From contig JAFZHO010000022.1 of the NCBI GenBank assembly GCA_017554835.1, positions 1 through 34,070 of the forward strand: a stretch of DNA of 34,070 bases, in the 5' to 3' direction. The notes under the pieces were generated by a model. It saw nothing but the letters and a program-made list of their open reading frames with translations, made no database searches and was not told the origin of the DNA. The stretch is from Clostridia bacterium. GTDB taxonomy: Bacteria > Bacillota > Clostridia > Oscillospirales > RGIG7773. Below are positions 8,336-16,324 of this stretch, piece after piece. Both the position numbers and the translations under genes were made by a program. Each line of letters begins with the position of its first letter. Positions within the stretch are counted from its first letter, which is position 1.

Positions 8336-9040
8336 TTATTTCTTTTTTCTTTGTGCTATTATAAAGGGGAGATGGAAGAGGGAGATTATAGAAACTCCAA
8401 GTCCCACAAGTCGCAAGAAATAAATATACCAGCCCTGGTTAAGGTTTAGAAATGGCAGGTTTTCCATAGGCGGACGAACAAGATACATAAAGTTAACGTT
8501 ATATACTGATAAAACGCTATTAACGTAAATCAACGCCCATATAAGAAGGAGAAGAATTATCATATTTCTGCCAAGGGTTTTAAGGCAGGGTTTTGACTTG
8601 CCGCTTAAAATAAGATAAATTCCGAACCACAAAAGTCCCCCGTGATAAACAAAGCACTGATAGGACTGAATATTCAAAAAATCCGTTCCCACCGTTGGAA
8701 TAAGAATTGCGCAGATACTACCCAAAATTCCTGCAACTGCAATAAAATCTATAACTATCTGCTTTGCCTTGCCATCTTTTCCAAAGGTTATAAATAAAAC
8801 TCCGAAAAGCATCAGACTGCATAAATGAAAGGGAAGAGAAGTAGGCGCAAGAACGTAGCCACCTTTTCCGCCTTCGGTCATATCGCTCATAATTTTGCTT
8901 ATTTCGCTTATTAAAGAGATGGTGCTCATTATATACCCTGCAGTTTTGAGAGAAAAGTTCTTCTTTTTGCTTATCACTGAAAGGGCAATAACGCAAAAAA
9001 CAGTTATAAATATCCATATAAAATGTTCAACGTCAAACAT
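8336..9040 (-). CDS. YwaF/TMEM164-type integral membrane protein (TIGR02206 family)
   Basis: 234 residues with about six or seven hydrophobic segments. The LPFHLCSLMLFG motif and the late NLNQGWYIYF segment fit the YwaF/TMEM164 family (TIGR02206) of integral membrane proteins, whose bacterial role is not established. The start is ATG at 9040, which has AAAAGGAG six bases upstream; a GTG-initiated extension of nine codons (to 9067) lacks its own ribosome site. It is transcribed alone, convergent with the LRR-SLH gene and divergent from nadA. Confidence 0.75.
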   Translation of the reverse strand: MFDVEHFIWIFITVFCVIALSVISKKKNFSLKTAGYIMSTISLISEISKIMSDMTEGGKGGYVLAPTSLPFHLCSLMLFGVLFITFGKDGKAKQIVIDFIAVAGILGSICAILIPTVGTDFLNIQSYQCFVYHGGLLWFGIYLILSGKSKPCLKTLGRNMIILLLLIWALIYVNSVLSVYNVNFMYLVRPPMENLPFLNLNQGWYIYFLRLVGLGVSIISLFHLPFIIAQRKKK

Positions 9041-9110
9041 ACTAAATCTCCTTTTGAAAACGTTCACGAAAGATTATATCACGAAAAAGATAGGAAAACA
9101 ACCCGAAAAA

Positions 9111-9153
9111 ACTTTACAGATAACTTGACAAATGTAAAGTAAAAATGTATAAT
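9111..9153 (+). promoter_or_regulatory. nad operon promoter with overlapping candidate NiaR operator
   Basis: TTGACA (9125-9130) and TATAAT (9148-9153) are exact sigma-A consensus with a 17-base spacer. A perfect 8-base inverted repeat, ACTTTACA (9111-9118) and TGTAAAGT (9133-9140), spans the -35 region, as expected for a repressor site. NiaR, encoded at the end of this operon, is the natural candidate regulator by inference. Confidence 0.75.
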
Positions 9154-9190
9154 CAATTCTTGTATGTATACTATGTAGGAGACGGAATTG

Positions 9191-10090
9191 ATGAAAGAAA
9201 GAATACAACAGTTAAAAAAAGAAAAGAATGCAGTAATATTAGCCCACTACTATGCTCCTGACGAGGCACAGGAAATTGCAGATTACGTGGGCGATTCCTT
9301 TTATCTTGCAAAGGTGGCAAAAGGAATTTCTGCGGATATAATTATGTTTTGCGGAGTCAGATTTATGGGAGAGAGTGCTAAAATACTTAATCCTGATAAA
9401 AAAGTTCTTATGCCTGATACCTCTGCTGATTGTCCTATGGCTCATATGGTTAAAGAGGGCCTGATTGAGAAAATGAGAGAAGAATACGAGGATTTGGCAG
9501 TTGTTTGCTATATTAACTCCACCGCAGAGCTTAAAAGCAAGAGTGACGTTTGCGTAACCTCTTCAAACGCTATAAAAATCGTTAAATCTCTTCCAAATAA
9601 AAATATATTCTTTATTCCCGATAAAAATCTTGGAAGATACGTTTCTGAGCAGGTGCCCGAAAAGAATATAATATTAAATGATGGATGCTGCCCTATTCAC
9701 GCGAAAATTACGGTTGAGCAGCTTATGGAAACAAAAGAGAAATATCCAGAAGCAAAGGTTCTTTCCCACCCGGAATGCGATGAAAAGATTTTATCTCTTT
9801 CTGATTATATCGGAAGCACTGCAGAGATAATTTCTTACGTTGAAAAAGCGGAAAATGAAGAGTTTATTATCGTTACGGAGATGGGGGTTTTATATCGTCT
9901 TCGTGAAGAAAACCCCACTAAGAAATTCTATTTCCCAAATCCGAATCCTTGCTGCGCTGATATGAAGCTTAATACTCTTGAGAGAATATCAGAAGTTCTT
10001 GAAAAAGAGGAAAATCCAATAGAAATGGAAGAAGAAATGCGGGAAAAAGCATTGGCGCCACTTGAGAAAATGCTTGAACTTGCGAGGTAA
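9191..10090 (+). CDS. nadA: Quinolinate synthase
   Basis: 299 residues, the normal size of class NadA. It condenses iminoaspartate from NadB with dihydroxyacetone phosphate to quinolinate, using a [4Fe-4S] cluster. Visible features are AHYYAPDEAQEIADYVGDS at the N-terminus, MFCGVRFMGESAKIL, VVCYINSTAELK, and the cluster-region cysteines in DGCCPIH and NPNPCCADM. ATG 9191 is preferred to the in-frame TTG at 9188 because AGGAG at 9178-9182 is 8 bases before the ATG. It is the first gene of nadA-nadB-nadC-niaR, with nadB starting two bases after its stop. Confidence 0.97.
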   Translation: MKERIQQLKKEKNAVILAHYYAPDEAQEIADYVGDSFYLAKVAKGISADIIMFCGVRFMGESAKILNPDKKVLMPDTSADCPMAHMVKEGLIEKMREEYEDLAVVCYINSTAELKSKSDVCVTSSNAIKIVKSLPNKNIFFIPDKNLGRYVSEQVPEKNIILNDGCCPIHAKITVEQLMETKEKYPEAKVLSHPECDEKILSLSDYIGSTAEIISYVEKAENEEFIIVTEMGVLYRLREENPTKKFYFPNPNPCCADMKLNTLERISEVLEKEENPIEMEEEMREKALAPLEKMLELAR

Positions 10091-10092
10091 AT

Positions 10093-11367
10093 ATGAAAAC
10101 AGATATACTTATTGTAGGGTGTGGAGTTGCGGGACTTTACTGCGCTTTGAATATGCCCTCTGATAAAAAAATAATCATAGTAACAAAATCAAAAGCCGAT
10201 AAAAGCGATTCTTTTCTTGCCCAGGGAGGAATCTGCGTTTTAAGAGATGAAAATGACCGTGATTCTTTTTATGAGGACACCATGAAAGCAGGTCACTACG
10301 AGAATAATCCTCTTTCCGTTGAGATAATGATAGATTCCTCAAGAGAGGTTATAGAGGATTTGGTTTCCTTTGGGGTTGATTTTGAGAAAAAGGGCGAAGA
10401 TTTTGCATATACCAGAGAGGGCGCTCATTCAAGACCGAGAATATTATTTCACGCCGACGAAACGGGAAAAGAGATAACCTCAAAACTTCTTGAAAGAGCC
10501 AAAGAGAGAGAAAATATCACTCTTATAGAAAATTTCACTATGGTTGATCTGATTTGCAAAAATAAGGAATGCTTTGGGATTATCGGCCATGACGAAAATA
10601 AAAAATATAGTAAAATAATCGCAGATTATACTATTTTAGCAACGGGTGGAATCGGCGGACTTTTCCCTCATTCCACAAATTACAGACACTTAACGGGAGA
10701 TGCTCTTGCCCTCGCCATAAAATATGGAATCAGACTTAAGAATATTGATTATATTCAGATTCACCCCACCACTCTTTATACAAAGAATGAGGGCCGAGAA
10801 TTTCTGATTTCTGAATCGGTGCGGGGAGAGGGCGCTATTCTTCTTGATAAAAACGGAGATAGATTTATTAACGAGCTTTTGCCCAGGGACGTTGTTGCAA
10901 ATGGAATTTATGAGCAAATGAAAAAAGAGGGAAGCGAAAACGTATGGCTTTCTTTTGCGCCTATTCCCGAGGAAGAAATAAAAACTCATTTCCCCAATAT
11001 TTATAGAAAATGCCTTGAAGAAGGATATGACGTAACAAAAGAGCCGATTCCCGTAGTTCCATCCCAGCATTATTTTATGGGAGGAATCGACGTTGATAAA
11101 AACAGCAAAACCTCTTTTGAAAGATTATATGCCGCGGGGGAGACATCTTGTAACGGTGTTCACGGAAAAAACCGACTTGCAAGTAATTCTCTTCTTGAAA
11201 GTCTTGTTTTTGCAAAAAGAGCGGCAAATGATATTTTAGAAAATTATAAAGGGGCAAAGGAAATTCCCGAACCCGAAATAAACGAGTTTGAATACGAAAA
11301 CTACAAAGAAAAATATAAAGAGATAGTTCTTTCTGAAATTGAAAAGGAGAAAAAAAGCCATGAATGA
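10093..11367 (+). CDS. nadB: L-aspartate oxidase
   Basis: 424 residues. NadB is a flavoprotein that oxidises L-aspartate to iminoaspartate for NadA. The FAD-binding GCGVAGLYCALN motif is at the N-terminus, the substrate-side DYIQIHPTTLY and SESVRGEGA motifs lie in the middle, and HGKNRLASNSLLESLVF occurs near the end. It is shorter than the roughly 540-residue enterobacterial enzyme and lacks most of its C-terminal helical domain, as is common in anaerobic Firmicutes, where fumarate may serve as acceptor. Its 3' end overlaps nadC by 8 bases, implying translational coupling. Confidence 0.96.
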   Translation: MKTDILIVGCGVAGLYCALNMPSDKKIIIVTKSKADKSDSFLAQGGICVLRDENDRDSFYEDTMKAGHYENNPLSVEIMIDSSREVIEDLVSFGVDFEKKGEDFAYTREGAHSRPRILFHADETGKEITSKLLERAKERENITLIENFTMVDLICKNKECFGIIGHDENKKYSKIIADYTILATGGIGGLFPHSTNYRHLTGDALALAIKYGIRLKNIDYIQIHPTTLYTKNEGREFLISESVRGEGAILLDKNGDRFINELLPRDVVANGIYEQMKKEGSENVWLSFAPIPEEEIKTHFPNIYRKCLEEGYDVTKEPIPVVPSQHYFMGGIDVDKNSKTSFERLYAAGETSCNGVHGKNRLASNSLLESLVFAKRAANDILENYKGAKEIPEPEINEFEYENYKEKYKEIVLSEIEKEKKSHE

Positions 11368-12211
11368 AATCACAATGACAATAAATGCAGACCAGCTTAT
11401 AATGAGCGCTCTTAAAGAAGATATTTCAAACGAGGATATTTCAACAAACGCCATAATGAAAGAGTTTCAGATGGGCGAGGTTGACCTTATTTGCAAGGAA
11501 GATGGCGTTATTGCAGGACTTGAGGTTTTTAAAAGAGCTTTCACTCTTCTTGACGAGAAGGTAGAGGCGACCTTTTACTGCAAGGATGGAGACGAGGTTA
11601 AAAACGGACAGAAGCTTGGGGTTATCCGTGGGGATATCAGAGTTCTTCTTTCCGGAGAGAGAACTGCTCTTAACTTCCTGCAGAGAATGAGCGGAATTGC
11701 AACTTATACAAAATCTATTGCAAAATATCTTGAGGGAAGCAAAACAAAACTTCTTGACACAAGAAAAACCACTCCAAATATGAGAATATTTGAAAAATAC
11801 GCCGTTAAAGTAGGTGGCGGAAATAACCACCGTTATAATCTCAGCGATGGAATTATGCTTAAAGATAATCATATCGGCGCAGCAGGAAGCATAAAAAAAG
11901 CCGTTGCCATGGCAAAAGAATATGCTTCATTCGTGAGAAAAATTGAGGTCGAGGTTGAAAATCTTGATATGCTTTATGAGGCACTTGAGGCAGGCGCAGA
12001 TATTATAATGCTTGATAATATGAGCGTTGAAGATATGAAAGAGGCAGTAAGAATTTGCAACGGAAAAGCAGAAATCGAATGCAGCGGAAACGTTACAAAA
12101 GAAAATATTGAAAGACTTATTGATATCGGAGTTGATTATATTTCAAGTGGGGCTTTGACTCACTCAGCTCCTATAATGGACCTTTCTCTTAAAAATCTTC
12201 ACGCTATATAG
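11360..12211 (+). CDS. nadC: Nicotinate-nucleotide pyrophosphorylase (quinolinate phosphoribosyltransferase)
   Basis: 283 residues. NadC converts quinolinate and PRPP to nicotinate mononucleotide, CO2 and PPi. Diagnostic segments are SGIATYTKSIA, LDTRKTTPNMR, VKVGGGNNHRYNLSDG and LKDNHI. The chosen ATG (11360) has AAAAGGAGA upstream and lies inside the end of nadB; a longer in-frame start at 11339 lies further inside nadB without its own ribosome site. It completes the three-step aspartate route to NaMN in one operon. Confidence 0.97.
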   Translation: MNEITMTINADQLIMSALKEDISNEDISTNAIMKEFQMGEVDLICKEDGVIAGLEVFKRAFTLLDEKVEATFYCKDGDEVKNGQKLGVIRGDIRVLLSGERTALNFLQRMSGIATYTKSIAKYLEGSKTKLLDTRKTTPNMRIFEKYAVKVGGGNNHRYNLSDGIMLKDNHIGAAGSIKKAVAMAKEYASFVRKIEVEVENLDMLYEALEAGADIIMLDNMSVEDMKEAVRICNGKAEIECSGNVTKENIERLIDIGVDYISSGALTHSAPIMDLSLKNLHAI

Positions 12212-12221
12212 AGGTGAAAAA

Positions 12222-12734
12222 ATGAAGGCAGAGGAAAGAAGAAAAGGAATTATAAACCTTTTATTATCTTCGGAAAAACCTGTTTCGGGGGGAGAACTTG
12301 CTTCTACCTTTGGGGTTTCAAGGCAGATAGTGGTTTCGGATATTTCCATTCTCAAAGCGTCAGGGTATGATATACTTTCCACCCATAGTGGATACGTTAT
12401 TCAAAAATCCCCTCTGGAAGAAAGGGTTTTTAAACTATATCATACTACTTCTCAGACGGAAGACGAACTTAATACCATTATAGACGAGGGCGGAACGGTA
12501 GTTGACGTTTTTGTCTGGCATAAGGTTTATGGAAAACTTACCGCCAATCTTAATATTTATACCCATCATCATATAAAGCAGTTCATCGAAGGGGTCAGAA
12601 CAGGAAAATCCTCGGAACTTATGAATATTACGGGTGGGTATCATTACCATACCGTAAGGGCGAATAAGAAAGAAATTCTTGATAGAATTTTTAATAAGCT
12701 GAACGAAAAAGGATATATCGCTCAGGGAGACTAA
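12222..12734 (+). CDS. niaR: NiaR (YrxA) family nicotinate-responsive transcriptional repressor, 3H domain
   Basis: 170 residues with an N-terminal HTH_11 winged helix (about residues 5-57, with GGELASTFGVSRQIVVSDIS) and a C-terminal 3H domain. The histidine-rich signatures VWHKVYGKL, YTHHHIKQF and GYHYHTV fit the metal and ligand site of the 3H fold. NiaR proteins repress NAD biosynthesis or niacin uptake genes in response to nicotinic acid. Being last in nadABC-niaR suggests autoregulation with the operon, with the inverted repeat at 9111-9140 as likely site. The stop codon lies in the loop of the operon terminator. Confidence 0.93.
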   Translation: MKAEERRKGIINLLLSSEKPVSGGELASTFGVSRQIVVSDISILKASGYDILSTHSGYVIQKSPLEERVFKLYHTTSQTEDELNTIIDEGGTVVDVFVWHKVYGKLTANLNIYTHHHIKQFIEGVRTGKSSELMNITGGYHYHTVRANKKEILDRIFNKLNEKGYIAQGD

Positions 12735-12749
12735 GGTCTCCCTTTTTTT
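12724..12749 (+). terminator. Terminator of the nad operon, overlapping the niaR stop
   Basis: AGGGAGAC and GTCTCCCT pair around a TAAG loop that contains the niaR TAA stop, followed by seven T residues. The gene end and terminator are thus compacted into the same bases. Confidence 0.92.
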
Positions 12750-12760
12750 ATGCAAAATTG

Positions 12761-12789
12761 TTGTTGCTTTTAAATATATATGGTATAAT
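12761..12789 (+). promoter_or_regulatory. Candidate sigma-A promoter of the chromate transporter unit
   Basis: TTGTTG and TATAAT are 17 bases apart. The -10 is exact and lies 29 bases before the start codon; a ribosome site AAGAAGGA follows. Confidence 0.65.
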
Positions 12790-12818
12790 AATAGAAATTT
12801 TCAAGAAGGATAAAAATT

Positions 12819-13379
12819 ATGCTTATTTCATTATTTTTAACGTTTTTCAAGTTAGGTCTTTTCACCTTTGGCGGTGGCTATGCTATGATTGCAAATATAC
12901 GCGAGCTTGTCGTTGAAAAGAATAAATGGCTTGACGAGGAAGAACTTTTAAAGGTTATAACAATCGCAGAATCAACTCCCGGTCCTATTGCTATCAATAT
13001 GGCGACCTACGTGGGCTATAAGAAAAAAGGAGTTTTGGGCAGTTTCTTTGCAACTCTTGGAGTCGTTTTGCCTTCCCTTATTATAATTTACGTAATCTCT
13101 CTTTTTCTTGATAGTTTTATGGCGAATAAATACGTTGCCTATGCTTTTTCGGGAATTAAATGTGGAGTTTCCTTTCTTATTATAAAAGCAGGATTGACAA
13201 TGCTAAAAAAAGTCGAAAAAAAACCTCTCCCTCTTATTTGCTTCGGAGCGGTTTTCGGACTTATGATTATATTTGAGCTTTTTGCAGTTTCTATAAGCTC
13301 GGTTGTGCTTATCCTTTCAGGAGGAATAATCGGCATAATCGCTTATGCGTTGCCTTTGAGAAAGGAGGAGACAAAATGA
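12819..13379 (+). CDS. Chromate transporter (short-chain CHR), first subunit
   Basis: 186 residues, one CHR domain with about six membrane segments. Hallmarks are FTFGGGYAMI near residue 17 and STPGPIAINMATYVGYKKKG near residue 52. Short-chain CHR proteins are encoded as pairs that together equal one long ChrA. The family is named for chromate efflux, but the natural substrate in an anaerobe is uncertain. It overlaps the second subunit by 4 bases (ATGA), which supports obligate co-translation and heterodimer formation. Confidence 0.9.
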   Translation: MLISLFLTFFKLGLFTFGGGYAMIANIRELVVEKNKWLDEEELLKVITIAESTPGPIAINMATYVGYKKKGVLGSFFATLGVVLPSLIIIYVISLFLDSFMANKYVAYAFSGIKCGVSFLIIKAGLTMLKKVEKKPLPLICFGAVFGLMIIFELFAVSISSVVLILSGGIIGIIAYALPLRKEETK

Positions 13380-13951
13380 TTTACGTTATTTTGTTTTTCG
13401 AATTTTTCAAGGTAGGACTTTTCACCTTTGGCGGCGGATATGCAATGATTCCTCTTATTGAGGAGCTTGTTATAGGGCGCAGTTGGCTTAGCCAGACGCA
13501 GTTTTATGATTTTATCGGAGTTTGCGAATCCACGCCGGGACCCGTTGCTATAAATATGGCAACTTATATCGGTTCTACTCAGGGCGGACTTTTGGGAAGT
13601 ATAGTCGCAACGGCAGGCGTCGTTTTGCCCTCGTTTTTGATTATTCTGCTTGTTGCTTCCGTTTTGAAAAACTTTGAAGAAAATAAGTTCGTAAAAGCAT
13701 TTCTCAAAGGAGTTAAACCCGTTGTCGTTGCTCTTATCGTTTCAACGGGAGTAGTTCTTCTTGCAAAAGCTTTCGGCTACGTTTCTCTTTCAGAGTTTAA
13801 TGCAGACTTTATTTCGATTATTATATTCGCTTTAATAACGGGAATATATTTTGCTATGCAAAAATTCTTTAAAATAAAATTATCAGCAGTAAAAATTATA
13901 CTTATTTCCGCAGCGCTTGGAATATGTATATCACTAATAGGAGGAAAATAA
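13376..13951 (+). CDS. Chromate transporter (short-chain CHR), second subunit
   Basis: 191 residues and about six membrane segments. It repeats the family motifs FTFGGGYAMIPLIEELV and STPGPVAINMATYIGSTQGG, and is clearly paralogous to the preceding gene. It starts in an ATGA overlap with its partner. Its last codons contain the AGGAGG ribosome site used by the following SGNH hydrolase, so all three genes look co-translated. The transported ion is not determined by the sequence. Confidence 0.9.
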   Translation: MIYVILFFEFFKVGLFTFGGGYAMIPLIEELVIGRSWLSQTQFYDFIGVCESTPGPVAINMATYIGSTQGGLLGSIVATAGVVLPSFLIILLVASVLKNFEENKFVKAFLKGVKPVVVALIVSTGVVLLAKAFGYVSLSEFNADFISIIIFALITGIYFAMQKFFKIKLSAVKIILISAALGICISLIGGK

Positions 13952-13952
13952 A

Positions 13953-14597
13953 ATGACTTTTAAAAACGTAGTAATTTTTGGAGATAGTTATTCAACTTAC
14001 GAAGGCGCAAATCCCGAAGGATATGCCGTTTATTACAAAAAACAGCAGGCAGAGGATAGCCCCTGGCCAATGTCTATAAACGAGACCTGGTGGCATCCGC
14101 TTTTATCTGAGACTAATTCAAATCTTGTTATAAACGATAGCTGGTCAGGATCCACGATTGGTTATACTGGTTATAATGGCGAGGATTTATCTCAGACTTG
14201 TTCCTTTATCAAAAGATTAAGAAACTACGAAGAAAAGGGCTTCTTTAATGATAAAGAGGTTGACACGGTTTTTATCCTTGGTGGAACAAACGATAACTGG
14301 GCAGGCGCACCTATCGGGGAAATTAAGTATGAAAACTGGGAAGAAAAAGATCTTTATTCTTTCTTGCCTGCTTTTTGCTATTTTGTTGATAAAGCAAAAG
14401 AGGTTTTCAAAAAAGCAGAGATTATCGTTATTATAAGCGGCGCGTTAAAAGGCGTTATGCGTGATGGAATGAAAGAAGTTTGCCATCATCATAATATGAG
14501 ATACGTTGAGTTCAAGAATTTTGACCAGTTATACGGCCATCCAACAGCCAAGGGAATGAAAGATATTAAAGATCAGATTATTGAAGGATTGAAATAA
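13953..14597 (+). CDS. SGNH/GDSL-type hydrolase
   Basis: 214 residues, cytoplasmic by absence of a signal peptide. Block I nucleophile GDSYS is near residue 10, block III GGTND near residue 108 with the oxyanion Asn, and a C-terminal GHPTAKGM supplies the catalytic His; the acid is probably the Asp in FDQLYGHP. This superfamily covers esterases, lipases and carbohydrate deacetylases, and the substrate cannot be named. It starts two bases after the second CHR gene using a ribosome site inside that gene, an operon link with no obvious metabolic logic. Confidence 0.85.
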   Translation: MTFKNVVIFGDSYSTYEGANPEGYAVYYKKQQAEDSPWPMSINETWWHPLLSETNSNLVINDSWSGSTIGYTGYNGEDLSQTCSFIKRLRNYEEKGFFNDKEVDTVFILGGTNDNWAGAPIGEIKYENWEEKDLYSFLPAFCYFVDKAKEVFKKAEIIVIISGALKGVMRDGMKEVCHHHNMRYVEFKNFDQLYGHPTAKGMKDIKDQIIEGLK

Positions 14598-14633
14598 AAA
14601 AACAGGTTTTGCTTTTAGCAAAACCTGTTTTTC
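14598..14633. terminator. Bidirectional terminator between convergent SGNH and trpB genes
   Basis: AACAGGTTTTGC and GCAAAACCTGTT pair around TTTTA, flanked by an A-run on the left and a T-run on the right, so it can act in both directions. Confidence 0.9.
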
Positions 14634-14634
14634 T

Positions 14635-15855
14635 TTATCTTATTCCGTATTTTTCAATTATATAGTCCATATCTTTATCGCCTCGACCGGATAAGCAAAT
14701 AAGAACGGAGCCTTTTCCCATTTCTTTTGCAAGTTTCATACCGTAGGCAACTGCGTGGGAACTTTCGATAGCGGGGATAATTCCCTCAAGTCTTGATAAA
14801 GTGAAGAAAGCATCGATGGTTTCTTCATCGTTTATAACGTCGTATTTAACTCTGCCCAAGTCGTGAAGATAAGCGTGCTCAGGACCGGATGATGGATAAT
14901 CAAGACCACTTGCAACGGAATAAACGGGAGCGGGTTCGCCGTTTTCGTCTTTTAGCATAATGCTATTAAATCCGTGCATAATACCTTCTTCTCCGTAGGT
15001 AAGACTTGCAGCGTGGTCACCAAGGGATGGGCCTCTTCCGAGAGGTTCAACTCCATATATATCAACGGGATCGTTCAAAAATCCTGAGAACATACCCATT
15101 GAGTTTGAACCACCACCAACGCAGGCAACAACCGCATCAGGAAGTTCGCCCGTCATTTCGATAAACTGCTCTCTTGCCTCAATACCAACAACGCTCTGGA
15201 AATCACGAACCATCATAGGGAATGGATGGGGACCTAAAACAGAGCCGATGCAGTAGATAGCGTCTTTATATTCTTTTGAATATGCATCAAAAGCGGCATC
15301 AACTGCTTCTTTCAGGGTTGCAAGTCCGTGAGTAACCTCGCGAACGTTAGCTCCGAGGATTTTCATTCTTGCAACGTTTGGCGCCTGCTTCTGAATATCA
15401 ACGGTGCCCATATAGATATCGCATTCAAGGCCGAAATATGCTGCCGCAGTTGCAAGAGCAACGCCGTGCTGACCTGCGCCTGTTTCGGCGATTATTTTCT
15501 TTTTGCCCATATATTTTGCCAAAAGGGCCTCGCCCATACAGTGATTAAGTTTATGAGCGCCCGTATGGTTTAAGTCCTCACGCTTAACGTAAAGCTGAAC
15601 CCCTGTTCCGATTTTGTCGGAAAGTCTCTCAAGATGGGAGATGGGGGTTGGTCTTCCCTGGAATTCTTTTCTTATGCGGCGAAGCTCGCTTATGAATTTT
15701 CTTGATTTACAGATGGTGAAATAAGCATCTGTGATCTCTTTCATAGCGTCCTGAAGTTCCGGAGCGATAAAGCATCCGCCGTATTTACCGAAATAACCGT
15801 TTTTATCCGGGTAGTTTTTTAGATAAGTATCAAAATCAACATTATTAAAGTTCAT
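14635..15855 (-). CDS. trpB: Tryptophan synthase beta chain, stand-alone
   Basis: 406 residues. TrpB is a PLP enzyme that joins indole and L-serine to make tryptophan. The PLP lysine is about residue 102 in NHTGAHKLNH; ETGAGQHGVA, GGGSNSMGMF, SGLDYPSSGPEHAYL and ESSHAVAYGMKLA are all conserved family motifs. No trpA or other trp gene is nearby, and a Trp-type T-box precedes it, so it is likely to work on free indole or with a remote TrpA. The region after the glycine-rich PLP-phosphate loop (GRGPSLGDHAASLTYGEEG) departs from the enterobacterial sequence, which may reflect a subunit-independent subgroup. ATG 15855 has GGAGG 7 bases upstream. Confidence 0.95.
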   Translation of the reverse strand: MNFNNVDFDTYLKNYPDKNGYFGKYGGCFIAPELQDAMKEITDAYFTICKSRKFISELRRIRKEFQGRPTPISHLERLSDKIGTGVQLYVKREDLNHTGAHKLNHCMGEALLAKYMGKKKIIAETGAGQHGVALATAAAYFGLECDIYMGTVDIQKQAPNVARMKILGANVREVTHGLATLKEAVDAAFDAYSKEYKDAIYCIGSVLGPHPFPMMVRDFQSVVGIEAREQFIEMTGELPDAVVACVGGGSNSMGMFSGFLNDPVDIYGVEPLGRGPSLGDHAASLTYGEEGIMHGFNSIMLKDENGEPAPVYSVASGLDYPSSGPEHAYLHDLGRVKYDVINDEETIDAFFTLSRLEGIIPAIESSHAVAYGMKLAKEMGKGSVLICLSGRGDKDMDYIIEKYGIR

Positions 15856-15889
15856 ATTTTATTCCTCCAAAAAATATAGTATTAATTAA

Positions 15890-15928
15890 TTATTTTTTTA
15901 AAGGTCGCCATCGTTTTGTCAGTAACAT
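15890..15928 (-). CDS. Possible 12-residue Trp-containing leader peptide upstream of trpB
   Basis: Between the T-box terminator and trpB is a short frame reading MLLTKRWRPLKK and then TAA. It has a strong ribosome site (GGAGG, 8 bases before the ATG). It carries one Trp codon flanked by two CGA arginine codons and a proline, a sequence that could slow ribosomes when charged tRNA-Trp is scarce. An alternative in-frame ATG five codons upstream overlaps the ribosome site. It could instead be a chance frame; conservation in relatives is needed to decide. Confidence 0.45.
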   Translation of the reverse strand: MLLTKRWRPLKK

Positions 15929-15949
15929 AATAAGTTCCTCCATAAAAAT

Positions 15950-16220
15950 AAAAAAATCCTTGACAGAAATAATCTATCAAGGACGAATAAACTTATCCGC
16001 GGTGCCACCTTGAATTCATAGGAATAACCTATGCTCTCAAAAGGATACAATCATATCCCCTGCAACTTACGTATGCTATCACGTTGCAGCTTAATCTGCC
16101 ATTATAGGCATTTGACTGCACCCTCAGCGGCCCATTTGACAATCAGATTCCTGCCCGAATTCCAGCGCCTCGGACTCTCTTTAAGGTCATAACTGCCTTT
16201 ACTCCCGCATCAACGGTTTA
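15950..16220 (-). promoter_or_regulatory. T-box riboswitch, tryptophan-specific, controlling trpB
   Basis: On the minus strand the leader contains the T-box core AAGGTGGCACCGCGG (15997-16011) and a terminator hairpin TCCTTGATAGA/TCTGTCAAGGA (15957-15983) followed by a T-run. The long Stem I region includes an AGAGAG motif and the segment AAATGGGCCGC. I read TGG at 16132-16134 as the specifier, i.e. tRNA-Trp. The variable base in TGGC would pair with a G discriminator, as tRNA-Trp has. Uncharged tRNA-Trp binding would stabilise the antiterminator and switch trpB on. Confidence 0.92.
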
Positions 16221-16230
16221 TATTAAATTA

Positions 16231-16259
16231 AGTATATCATTTCAAAAAAAAATTGTCAA
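16231..16259 (-). promoter_or_regulatory. Promoter of the T-box/trpB transcript
   Basis: On the minus strand TTGACA (16254-16259) and TATACT (16231-16236) are separated by exactly 17 bases, with the T-box RNA starting just downstream. Confidence 0.85.
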
Positions 16260-16293
16260 TAGAAAGTGTTTTCTTTTATTTTGGGATTTATTA

Positions 16294-16302
16294 TGGTATA
16301 AT
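16294..16302 (+). promoter_or_regulatory. Extended -10 promoter of the PsiE/lipid-kinase unit
   Basis: TGGTATAAT is an extended -10 (TGn followed by TATAAT). No convincing -35 is visible at 17 bases, which is common for extended -10 promoters. It is divergent from the trpB T-box promoter. Confidence 0.6.
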
Positions 16303-16324
16303 GTCATAAATAGGAGGGATTTTT

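Noticed and set aside
10690..11070. Minus-strand 126-codon frame inside nadB
   Set aside because: It is antisense to a well-conserved gene and shows no motif; AT-rich coding DNA often leaves such frames open.
13376..13951. The two CHR genes as one frameshifted long ChrA
   Set aside because: Each has its own complete N-terminal motif set and start in an ATGA overlap, which matches natural short-chain CHR pairs.
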